Below are positions 37,795 through 48,341 of a stretch of DNA of 64,000 nucleotides, piece after piece. The position numbers were made by a program, and so were the translations under genes. Source of the DNA: Lactarius indigo (taxonomy: Eukaryota > Basidiomycota > Agaricomycetes > Russulales > Russulaceae). Location: positions 1,798,001 through 1,862,000 of the forward strand of contig JAFKAC010000002.1 in assembly GCA_025766275.1 (NCBI GenBank), in the 5' to 3' direction. Under the pieces are notes generated by a model. That model did no database searches. It was given only the letters and a program-made list of their open reading frames with translations, and was not told the DNA's origin. Within the stretch, counting starts at the first letter, position 1. The number at the start of each line of letters is the position of its first letter.

Positions 37795-39423
37795 TGTTTT
37801 TTGGCCTAACCAATTCCCCGGCAACATTCCAGACGATGATGAATTTCATCTTCAGGGATATTATTGCAAAACACGAAAAACAAGGCACTGTTATCCGGGT
37901 CTACATGGACGACATTGGCATCGCTACGGGACTTACTCACTCACTATCAGATCATATTGAAGCCATCAAAGACATGCTCCGCGGACACGCGGAGCACGAC
38001 TTGTATTACAAACTTGAGAAATGCCTCTTCCACTCCCCATGTATGGATTACCTGGGGGTAATCCTTGAAAAGGGGGTGACGCACATGGACCCTGTCAAAA
38101 TTTCGGGCATCAAAGACTGGCCCACACCTACCAAAGTTAAGGACGTCCGCTCTTTCCTCGGATTTTGCAATTTTTACCGACCCTTCATATGAGGATTTGC
38201 AACCAAGGCACGACCTCTTAATAAACTCACGTGTAAAGACACCGAATGGCACTGGGGAAAAGAAGAAGAAAAGGCGTTCCAAGACCTTAAAACCCTCGTC
38301 ACCAGTGAACCCGTCCTCGCACACCTGGATCTCACACAACAATTCGAACTAGAAGTTGATGCATCAGGATTTGCCACAGGAGCCGTCCTCCTCCAGTGTA
38401 AAGCAGACAGCAAACGACACCCGATCGGCTATTACTTGTCCACTCTCAACGAAGCCGAACAAAACTACGACATTTACGATCTTGAACTTCTAGCAATCGT
38501 CAAAGCTTTTCGCCACTGGAGACCCCTTTTGGCGGGTTCCCCCCACAAGATCAAAGTGTTTTCCGACCACCTCAATCTACAATACTGGAAATCGCCACAA
38601 AAGATCAGTAGGTGTGTAGCCAGAGAAGTACTCGAACTTTCGGAATACAATTTCGAGATTCACCATATTAAGGGAACTTCCAATGGATGCGCTGACGCAC
38701 TGTCGTGAAGACCAGACTACGATCAGGGAGAAAATGATAACGAAGGAATAATGGTATTACCGGAAAGCATCTTTGCACGCGCCACCACACTGGAGGAACC
38801 ATGACACCCACACTGGAGACCTGAAATCTTACCGGTGGAAATGACTCCAGAGCACCCCATTTACAAGCAAGACACAGCTAAGTTGAAACCTTGGGTTGAT
38901 GCTCACAAACTAAAAGACGTCAAAGGAGCATGGTACAAGGATGGACGCTGAGTAGTCACCGGCGGTATCCATGACAAGCGCACCATTATTGCCGCTCACC
39001 ACGACTCCCCTGTTTACGGTCATCCCAGTATTAAACGCACTCTCCAACTCACTGAACGACATTACTGGTGGCCACAAATGAACGATGTTATGGATTACAT
39101 CAAAGGTTGCGCAGAATGTCAACGGCACAAAATCAACCTCTGACCTATCAGGGCACCCTTGCAGCCCATTTATGCCAAACCAGAAGCCCTGCCATTTGAG
39201 ACCATTGCAGTGGACTTCATTACTAAACTCCCTGTCTCTCGTGGATACGATTCTATTCTGACGGTAACAGACCACGACTGTACCAAAGCCGCCATCTTTA
39301 TCCCCTGCAATGAAGAAATAACGGCTGAAGGGACGGCCGCCCTGTACGTTTCTCACGTCTTTCCGCGATTCGGACTTCCCTCGCACGTTATCAGTGATCG
39401 AGACCCCCGTTTCGCATCCAAGT
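37795..39423 (+). pseudogene. Element A pol part 2: reverse transcriptase, RNase H, integrase core
   Basis: Resumes the RT at MFFGLTNSPATFQTMM. YMDD box near 37905; RNase H ([31 protein letters not shown]); integrase (HYWWPQMNDV, GCAECQRHK, VDFITKLPVSRGYDS, ISDRDPRFAS). In-frame TGA codons are at 38190, 38706, 38802, 38949 and 39141. It is cut at CAAGT by a solo LTR. Confidence 0.9.
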
Positions 39424-39876
39424 TGTAACGCCGTCACAGCATTAGCTCGACTTGAGCTCGGTAAGGTGACTTTGGTGACTTAGCTAATCACGCCCCAAGG
39501 CGTATGGCATGAAGGCTTCTCCTAGATGTTCAAAGACACTAGTATAACTGCGGCACTCTATATCGAGATAGAGGCGAGGCGAAGATGTGAGAACAAAGAA
39601 GTGATGATTGAAGAAGACCAAGATGGTTCGTCTTGGTCTTCCGCAGCTACCTTAAATACAGAAAGAGCAGGCTTTCAAGCGCTGCTATGAGTCACAGTAA
39701 TGTAGCGTCCAACGTATCGCGTAAGTAGCGCAATCCTAGTACTACTACTACCTGTACTAGGGTCGAGTCATCCTACAACACCTAACTCCTATCGTAAACC
39801 CCAAGTCCGTGACTAATTTACCTTACCACCGTAGTCACAACCGGTACAGTAAGGGTCAATGCGTGCAACCATAACA
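39424..39876 (-). repeat. D-type solo LTR inserted in element A integrase (TSD CAAGT)
   Basis: 453 bp starting TGTAACGCCGTCACAGC and ending CATAACA, flanked by CAAGT (39419-39423 and 39877-39881). It resembles the reverse complement of the D LTR (475 bp) but is clearly diverged, so it is a sister subfamily. Confidence 0.85.
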
Positions 39877-39881
39877 CAAGT

Positions 39882-41938
39882 TCATGTGGGAGATATGTAA
39901 AATCCTTGGCATCAGCCAAAATATCTCAACTGCTTATCACCCCAGAACTGATGGCCAATTGGAACGGACAAACCAATGGCTAGAACAATATCTCCATTTT
40001 TGGGTAAATGAACGACAGGATGACTGGGTTCGTTATCTACCTATGGCGGAATTCACACATAACAACTGGCCAAACGAAACTACACAGGAGTCACCCTTCT
40101 TTCTCTTATCAGGGTTCAACCCTCGCGCTGATTGGACCGATAGACCTTCCCCTATCCCACAAGTGTCCCTGAGGCTAGACCAGTTTAAGCAAGCGCAACA
40201 GCGCGCCTTCTCGTGCATGCTCAGGGTGCAAAAGTCATGGGTCAAACATAGAGATATGCCCAAGTTCAAAGAAGGCGACCTTGTGTGGCTCGAAGGATGC
40301 CACTTACGCACACATCAGCCAACCGCAAAACTAGCCGCCAAGAGGCACGGACCATTCAAAGTCATCCAGGTGATGTCCCCTGTCAACTATCGCCTCGAAC
40401 TTCCCACACAGTGGAGCATCCACAACGTCTTCCATATAGACCTTCTCACGCCTTATTGCAAAACACCCACGCACGGACCAAATTATCAGTGCCCACCACC
40501 TGATTTGGTCGATAACGAAGAAGAATATGAGGTCGAGAAGATTCTAGACTCTCGGCGATTCGGCAGAAGGCGTCGGCTCCAATATCTTGTCAAATGGAAG
40601 GGCTACCCTGACTCAGATAACCAATGGATAGATAAGGATGACGTATTTGCCGATGAAGCTGTTTGGGAGTTTAAGCATTCCAACCCCGACAGAGAAACGC
40701 ATATAAGGATGGCATCCCATCGTGCTAAGTCCCCATCACCCACTCACTCCATGTCCTCTACTCGACGCCATGACCAGCTCGCACTCCTCTCTACCCTTGC
40801 CAACGACTCCGCTGCCACGCTTGTCGACCCCGACTCCACCAACAACACCGCAGCCACTAGAACTGCAGATGGAAGCCATGCCTCCATGCAGTATGAGGAA
40901 GACGGCCCTATCACTAGTGAAGAACTGCACCAGACACTGCAACGATTCCCTGTGCCCATACAGGGAACTCTTGATGACGATCCAACAACAACTCAACCAG
41001 CACCTCCGCCAATGTACGCCCTCACAAACCCCGACACCGGTGAGCACGAAGTCTTCATCACGGAGGACAAACTCTTTCGGCTTCAAGCAGCTGTCCCGCG
41101 CAGTGAAGCCACCAGACGCCATGAGGAAGTATGAACAAGAATGGAAGGAGACAGCAGCGCGGTGGCAGCAGGAGCAACTACATATTGCCGCTTGCCGACG
41201 CTGGATGATGAAGGAGTGGAAGGAGTACTGGACGAAGATGAGGATGAAGACGAGCTTGGAGACCACTACCCCATCAGGCACGCGTTCCTTAATCATGAAT
41301 TCTACACTGAAGATCCAGCCGCCACTCCCTACCTCATCGATGCAGCGGGGGGGCCTCTACACCGAGGACGAGTCGCTGTGGCACAAGCGGCTCGTTATAC
41401 ACCAATGGGCGAACAAGACCCAGCAACCAGGGCTGTCGTCCCTGAAGGGTTCCAGGTCAATAGAGGACCTGATTACATTCCGTTCCCGATCAAGCTCCCC
41501 AATGGACCGACGGTACAAGCATCCCACGTACAGGTTATCCGAGGGGGAGACCCCTTCGTACTCGGATTAGCCCCGGGATTGGGCTTCCTCTATGGCAAAC
41601 CCCTTTACGCCACTCCTCATCTGCCAAAGAATAACTGTGCTTTCATACCCCACGAGGAGTATTTCATGCTCTGCGACCGACACCCCACTGACCTATTACT
41701 AATGCGCATTGGGGATGTTACCCTTATTCAAGAATTGCGCTGATTCTGGCAGTTCGCGTTCGCAGAGGATCAACTGGGAGAAGCGGATTCGGCAGTTGCA
41801 GGTGGAGAAGCAGATGGTGATGGATGACAAAAAGGACAGTCTCTATCGACTGGAGCGTGCTAACATACTAGCCAGGATGGAAGATGAAGCGGAAAGGATG
41901 AGACAGGAATCGGTAGCGGACTAGTGAGGTGGGCCTCA
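39882..41938 (+). pseudogene. Element A pol part 3: integrase tail, chromodomain, C-terminal extension
   Basis: Integrase E of the DDE triad lies in GQLERTNQWLEQY. Then come the GPF module (KRHGPFKVIQVMSPVNYRL), the chromodomain near 40525-40690 (YEVEKILDSRRFGRR, LVKWKGYPDSDNQWIDKDD) and the extension (VPEGFQVNRGPDYIPFPI, GFLYGKPLYATPH). At the integrase/chromodomain junction A has AGG, not TGA. The pol frame is broken at 41132-41134 and shifts near 41740, yet the +1 frame is open from 40722 to 41570 and keeps the Trp-rich helix (YEQEWKETAARWQQEQL). Confidence 0.87.
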
Positions 41939-41956
41939 CTCCTGAAAAGGGGGTGA

Positions 41957-42477
41957 TGTTACGGTACGGACTGATTACAGTACGGACTACGAATTGTGGA
42001 TGACTCATGGCTGGTTATGACTATGGCCCGACCTCAGTATTAGTCATGGACTCTTACATCGCATCAGTCAGCACAAGTAGTTTACATGTGATTGTGACTC
42101 GTGCATGACTCATTCCTAGGATAGCTGTACTAGGGTTTGAGCTAGTTACGCTACTGGTTAGTTACTATCTCAGCGGCGCTTCAAAGCCCGCGTGTATCTG
42201 TATAAATAGTCGTCTCAGAAGACCAAGAGTCCCCATCTTGGTCTTCTTCAATCCACCATCTTGACTCATTTCTTGTTTGCCTTAGTCTCAGACTAAGTAC
42301 ATCTCTCTTCGTATCCGCTAAGGGATACTTCTCTTTCATCCTTTGCTGCAGCGTGTGCCAGTAGCGCCCCTGTTCAGCTTGTGTTGGGTTGACGCAAGGT
42401 CCCCATTCACCTATCTTCGCTAAGTCGATTACGCCTACTCCGAGTCCAAGTCGGACTAATGCTGGTGGAGCGTAACA
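41957..42477 (+). repeat. 3' LTR of element A
   Basis: 521 bp, same ends as the 5' LTR, with two ATGACTCAT sites (42000-42008, 42105-42113). Preceded by the polypurine tract AAAAGGGGGTGA. Followed by the second GTCAA. Confidence 0.92.
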
Positions 42478-42550
42478 GTCAATGTGGATGGCGAGGATAA
42501 GGCGATGGCCCTTTGTTATGATCCGACGCTTCGGACCTCAGTCACAGTAT
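42478..42550 (-). pseudogene. Ty1/copia pol fragment continuing beyond element A
   Basis: Past the TSD GTCAA the minus strand reads RLILAIHIDD, which joins the copia catalytic box interrupted at 10172. A 1-nt shift and a stop lie just upstream. The fragment cannot be followed with confidence beyond about 42550. Confidence 0.7.
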
Positions 42551-42586
42551 GTCCCCACCTTGTCTTTCCCCTTCTGTACTATACCT

Positions 42587-43093
42587 TGTTACCAAAGGAG
42601 CTACTGTTACTAGTGGCGCTGTTTCTTTGATCCAAACTTCTGCTTGCTCCGTTTAGTCTCTTTGATATTGTGTGGACTTGTGTTCATGTTGTTTGGAACC
42701 CTGTCCTATATAAACCTGTACTATAGACCATAGGAAGCCAGACTTGGCTTCGTTTGCAATCTAGCAACCTTGCCTCCGTATTTTGGTGTGACCTCGCCCT
42801 ATTCCCCTCCTCTTGTGCACCCCCTACCTCAGTCCCTAACCAGGACACTTCGAAGTCTTTGCAGTTGAACTATATCAACGCGTCACACCTGTTATACTCT
42901 GTGCACTAGCAAGATCAAGTGTAGAGAAGTGTCAGACACTTTGGATGAGGAGTCCTATATTACAGAGTAGTGCTGCACCCTGTGCCACACTTTTGCCACT
43001 TGTATTTCATAGTAATAAGACAACAGAGGTCTTCGCTTGATACTTGTGTGATTAGAAACTTTCAGAACCCACGCCCCTGCTAGGGCGTAACAA
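42587..43093 (+). repeat. Probable solo LTR of another family (F), 5' boundary uncertain
   Basis: The stretch ends GGGCGTAACA and contains TGTTAC near 42587 and 42605 as possible starts. A TATATAAA box (about 42706) precedes by about 35 nt the pair GAAGCC/GGCTTC, matching the TATA-to-hairpin spacing of the other LTRs. No matching target duplication was found, so the boundaries are tentative. Confidence 0.45.
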
Positions 43094-43126
43094 TGAGTCA
43101 AGCAAGAATGGAGATCATGGACACCT

Positions 43127-43466
43127 TGTCACGCATACGTGACATCATGGTCACAACGTGGACACATCACATCGATTGCCAGTGGTATTCGTTCTTCTGC
43201 CAGCTCAATAGCCACATATCATGAGATTCTGCCAGCTCATTAGGAGCTTCATAAATACAGAAAACAGTCACAAAAATCACAGTATGTATGAGTACTTAAG
43301 GAGTAGTGTAGAGTAGCACAAAACTTGTCTACTCTTCGTCTTTCAATCTAGTCTGTTACCTTCTCACTTGTGTGAACAAAGTGCCAAGTCAGCATCTTTT
43401 ATCTGCCTTAAAAAGTGGAATTCTCAAACACTTGAAAGTCACAGACGGTCAACTGTAACTGTGACA
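43127..43466 (+). repeat. 5' LTR of element E
   Basis: 340 bp, TGTCACGCATACG...ACTGTGACA, with the inferred transcript start near GTCTACTC (43327). Upstream GTAGAGTAG can pair with it. Confidence 0.88.
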
Positions 43467-43617
43467 TAAGAGTAGACCTCTATCCACTCGCTAGGAGATA
43501 TGGCACAAAATATCTCTCGAATGCACACTGGCTGACTTGCCAGACAACAACTTTGCTTACATTGAACCCACACACGACTTACAGGACAGTACCGAAAAAT
43601 GACTGGTACTTAGACGC

Positions 43618-45305
43618 ATGACACCGAACCTCACTGACCTACATGTAACTGACCTCATGTGGCAACACCATCAAGGATATATGCCTGAACGTGCACCAGA
43701 CCCAAGCCTCGACGTTGAATATTTTGAGAGCGAGAACGTGTGGTATGAGGTACTGTTAGACTACCCTGGCTGGGCCACGTACAACAGTGCACAAGTGGAA
43801 AACCCGCATCTGTGGGGATTATGAGTTAGGACCGACCCACAACCAACCCCTGATTACAACTGGCATACACACCAACTGGCAGTTGCATCCCTCAAACGAA
43901 AAGGAAAACACAAATTGCCTCAACCACCACCTCCTGCTTTTCACACCTATATCACTCTGACCATCGTACCAACGACCATGGTGAGTGGATCCGGATCCGG
44001 CAGCGCTCTTGCCATGACTAATGGCCCTCTCCAGGGTGCTGCACCAACGTTCTTCGACAGAAATTGAGCAAAGAGCATGCAGTTCCTACACAAATTTAAT
44101 CAGTTCTGCTGTGTAAACCGTATGAACGAGCACATGGTTTCACCATACCAGCAAGTGGCACTCGCCCTCACACTTATTTGAGGGGCAGATGTCAAAAGCT
44201 GGAACCAAAGTCAGGATCAGAAACTGGAGGCAAAGATAAATCATGCCACCCAATTGCAGAAAACAACGAAAGGCTGTGGAACGAGTTTGTCACCGATTTT
44301 AAGAACGCTTGGACCGACACCCTCAGCCAACAAAACACATATGCAAAGCTAACGGCACTCACTATGACTGGCAATGCTATAGACGAGTACATCGCCAGAT
44401 TCAAACAACTTGCAGAAGCCGCGGAATGGGATATGACCGCAAAAGGGACAGTCGACCTTTTTCAACGGGGACTAAAGAAAGGATTACTCGTCACCTGCTT
44501 GAAGAGGGGAACTATGCCTGTTACCATGGACGATTGGAAGTTAGCAACTAGGGAGGAAGTCCAAAGGTTCTGCACCATAACCAACTGCATTGCGTTGTTG
44601 GGAAAAGGCGCAGCGCCACCTCCGCCAAAGCCACCAGCACCACGCATAACTAGCAGAAACGACGTAGTTCCTATGGACATCGACATCGTTACCACTTCCA
44701 TTCAACGCCAAAGGACTCTGCAGGAACAAGCGGAATGGGAGCGTTGTCAAAAGGAAGGATTATGCTTCCATTGTAAACAAACAGGACACCTATCCTGCAA
44801 CTGTCCAAAAAAGAGACCAAATGTTAGTCAGGTAAATGAACTCGCCACTGCCCCTATAGCAACACCCACGACCAGTAACCCTGCTACACTGGATAAACAA
44901 ACTCTAATCACCAGACTACTTGGACTCTCCACTGCAGACCGTCAACAAATGGTATCCCAAATGTTGATTGAGGTGGGCATTGACAACGATGACAATGAGG
45001 ACAACAACACCACCATTAACATCATCTCCCAGGAAGATGGTTGTACACTTACCATTGACCTGAAAATCGACACTGACAATAGAGTCATTCCAGCCTTATT
45101 GGACTTGGGGGCCTCAGAAAACTTCATCGATCAGTCACTGGTCCAACAACTATGCATGTCCACAAAACCCGTACCAATTAGAAAAGCTTACAATGCTGAT
45201 GGAACACCCAATCAGTTTGGGACTATCATTGATGCATGCCCAGTGACGCTTACCTGGGACAACCACACGTATCATACACAGCTCTTTGTCATCGCACTGG
45301 GATGA
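43618..45305 (+). pseudogene. Element E gag and protease
   Basis: The N-terminal part reads from 43618 in one frame with stops, then shifts near 44260 into a 375-codon ORF (44178-45305). That ORF holds a gag capsid-like block (WNEFVTDFKNAWTDTLSQQN, LTMTGNAIDEYIARFKQLA), a zinc knuckle CFHCKQTGHLSCNC (about 44763) and a protease active site LLDLGASENFID (DLGA in place of the usual DSGA, about 45103). The stop at 45303-45305 lies in the protease-RT linker. Confidence 0.8.
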
Positions 45306-45846
45306 CCACAAGTTATCCTCAGTCATATGTGGTTTAGAGATACGAACCCAGACATTGACTGGCGCAACAATCAGCTATGAGGAGAAACTAGAATACTCGC
45401 CTTCATCCCTTGCAAAGCGATCAACACCAATGCACAGCAGATGGCTGAGAAGTTCTGCTCGACCGCAGAGATGGCGTTACCATCACAGTATGAACAATAT
45501 GCCATGGTTTTCTCGGAGGAAGCCACAAAACGTTTCCCACCCTCTCGAGTTGACGATCATGTGATCACACTTCTCCTGGATGCACCATCCACGCTTCAAT
45601 GTAAAATATACCTGTTGAATGCTAAAGAGCTGGAACATCTGGACAAATTTCTGCAGGAACACCTCAAAAAGGGCTACATTTGCAAGTCCAAATCTCACTA
45701 CGCATCGTCCTTTTTCTTCCTAAAGAAAAAAGATAAGAAATTGCGACCTGTACAGGATTACAAACCCCTTAACAAAATTATGGTTCATGATACATATCCA
45801 ATCCCGCTAATCTCCAATATTTTAGATTGATTAGCAGACAAGACTT
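45306..45846 (+). pseudogene. Element E reverse transcriptase, N-terminal part
   Basis: Same frame as gag-protease. From about 45441 it reads the RT entry motifs SEEATKRFPPSRVDDHVI, KKGYICKSKSHYASSFFFL, KKLRPVQDYKPLNK. It is cut at AAGACTT by element D and continues at 53565. Confidence 0.85.
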
Positions 45847-46321
45847 TGTTACGCTCTCGTTGTGGACCCTTACTGTACCGGTTGCAGCTACGGCGGTAAG
45901 GTATATTAGTTGCGGACTTACTTACGGTGATACGATAGGCGATACGGGTGTGATAGCTGACTGAGCGGTGCCTCTGTGACTCGATACTAGTACAGGTACT
46001 AGTAGTATTAGTTTTGCGTTATTTCTGCGATACGTTGGACGCTACCTACAGTGACTCATAGCAGCGCTTCTAAGCCTGCTCGTATGTGTATTTAAACTGT
46101 CTTGTGAAGACCAAGATACGCCATCTTGGTCTTCTTCAATCGTCACTTCTCGCTTCCTCGCCTGTTCGCCTCTATTCGAGATAGAGAGTCGTCTATTCAT
46201 AGTGTCTTCGAACATCTATCAAAAACTGCCTGCGTGCCATACGCCTTCGGCGTGATCAGCTAAGTCAAAGAAGTCGCCTTTATCTAAGCTCAAGTCGAGC
46301 TAACGCTGTGACGGCGTTACA
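45847..46321 (+). repeat. 5' LTR of element D
   Basis: TGTTACGC...GCGTTACA; TGACTCA at about 46054, TATTTAA near 46089, transcript start inferred at ATCTTGGTC (46123), complementary to the PBS AAGACCAAGAT at 46324-46334. Confidence 0.92.
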
Positions 46322-46340
46322 TTAAGACCAAGATACCATT

Positions 46341-48341
46341 GTGGCGACTGTCAATACTCGGGAACAGTGGACGAATTTTCGTCCCTACTATTTGGAAAGA
46401 AGAGGAGATCGAAACGTACCTACTCGATTCCTAGGAGCAGCCCGTTGGAGAGACCGAGGGGACGAAACCGGATACTTCGTAGAATTCAACAGACCTACGA
46501 GGTTCCGACCAGTTGAGTTCAACTTCGACCATTTGTGTTGGGTGGAAGTTACGTGGAATCCAGTAGACCATCGCTGGGACGTCGTGAGACCAGCAGGAAG
46601 ACAATATCACTGCGACATCGACGCACGAGAACTCAACTCGCGTGCAGATTGGGGGCCAATTGACGGCCAAATACGGGAACATTCCACTGGAGAAGCAGTA
46701 AGCGAAGAAACCGAGGAAGAAGAGCAAAGCGAAGAAAATCAACCGGCGAGCGTTGGGCCTATCGAGCAATACACTATTCAACGAGCTGAGTCCCTCCACA
46801 TTTCAGAAAACCCAGAAGTAATCCACGTACGCTCGCCCGCAGCAGAAATGGCAACAACCACAATGACGGCAGAGGAAATTATGACCGTCCGAGAACAAGC
46901 AGCACGAGAAGCAGCAGAAGCAATCAGACGAGAGTCTCAACAAAACCTCATGCCCATCAATCCCGAAACAGGACATAGAATGACCGCAGATGACGCAGCA
47001 ATCTTCCGCGCCATCGGACCAGACCAAGGCGACCCCCCGTCAGGAGAGGGACCGCGAAGAGGATTATCACTTGATCCCCCGCCAGGATGGGGTGGCCCCC
47101 CCGGCGGCGACTTCCCTCGACGACCAGGAGGAGGAGGAAACCCACCCGACCTTCCTCACGGAGGACCCCCGGGAGGGGGCGACGGAGGAGGACATCCGCC
47201 CCCCGGCGGAGGAGGTGGAGGAGGAGGAGGAGGTGCACACGGACATGAGAAACTCACAGGTGAACCTCCCACTATCTTCGACGGAGACCGCACCAAAGTC
47301 GACTCATTTCTCACACAATGGCACGTATACTGGGGAATGAACCTCGACACCTCGGTCATGCGCAACGACTACCAACGAAGCCTCCTCTTCCTTTCCTACA
47401 TCAAAGGGGTGACCGTCAGCGAATGGGTACTTTCGTACCTCAAATGGCTCAACCGCCAGATACAACGAGGGATAGACCAACATACGAGGGATCTATGGAA
47501 CGCAGTTGCAGAGGGTTTTAACCAAAGGTTCGTCAACACCCTCGAGCGAGAACAAGCTCAAGCCCTGTTGAGAAAGGGACTTAAAATGGTCAATGGCGAT
47601 ATCGACAAATACGTCAACGAATTCGAAGAGGCGGCCAGGAAGGCAGGATACCGCCTTAATGACCCACAAACCATCGACCTATTCACGAAAGGGCTGCCGA
47701 AGAAATTGTATGAGAAGACCTACGACTTAGACGAGCCGGAGACATTCGATGAGTGGAAACGGGCGACACTTCGTCGTCAACGAAACTACATCCACATCCG
47801 GGCCAGGGTGGACGAGTACAAGGACGCCAAACCCAAGAAAACGGGCAACGCTAACTGGACCATCCCACAGAACCTCGCGAACCCATGGGCAATGGACACC
47901 TCCGCCGATCGAACAAGGGCCAGGCTGGCAGGATCAGACGAAATCGATTACGGCAAGCCACCATACACTAATCAACCTCCATTCCCTCCAAGGGGGGGAC
48001 CGGGCGTACGAGGAAGGGGGAGAGGCGGCATGCGCCGCGACCTAAGGACAGTCTTGTGCTATAACTGTAACGAACCAGGACATCTCTCATGAAACTGCCC
48101 CCATCCACGACAGCCGAGACAGTGGCATTCGCAAAACCCCGGACCGTCCACCATTCGGATGACGGGAACCGATTACTACACGCAAGAAACGCCACCAGCC
48201 CAGATACAGGCAACCACTACGAGCAAGACCGCCGAAGAACGAGCCAAGGAATGGCTTACCGGAGTAGCCAATGCCCCCGATGACGTAAAAGACCTGATAC
48301 TGCAGGATCTGTGGGGAAAGGAGGGTTTTCGGAGCGCCTGA
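46341..48341 (+). pseudogene. Element D Gag, apparently GTG-initiated, one TGA
   Basis: Opens at GTG 46341 (context CATTGTGGC). No ATG in any frame occurs from the inferred transcript start (46123) to the in-frame ATGGCAACAACC at 46848. It shares the N-terminal block with C (FRPYYLERRGDR, FRPVEFNFDHLCWVEV), a Gly/Pro-rich linker, a capsid-like domain (FDGDRTKVDSFLTQWHVYWG) and the zinc knuckle CYNCNEPGHLS-NC, where TGA (48090-48092) replaces the arginine codon seen in C. It would be functional with that single base reversed. Confidence 0.85.

Larger units (their letters stand above)
10173..42477 (+). mobile_element. Ty3/gypsy chromovirus A, full length but broken by nested insertions (TSD GTCAA)
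   Basis: Two 521-bp LTRs (10173-10693 and 41957-42477) are flanked outside by GTCAA (10168-10172 and 42478-42482). Internal order is gag, protease-RT, [B insertion 13775-37789], RT-RNase H-integrase, [solo LTR 39424-39876], integrase tail, chromodomain and C-terminal extension. Without the insertions it is about 7.8 kb. Coding regions carry many nonsense codons and some frameshifts. A second copy of the same family starts at 61821. Confidence 0.93.

Noticed and set aside
43618..43824. Small 68-codon ORF as a separate gene
   Set aside because: Lies between the PBS and gag of element E and continues after its stop in the same frame into gag-like sequence, so it is the decayed gag N terminus.
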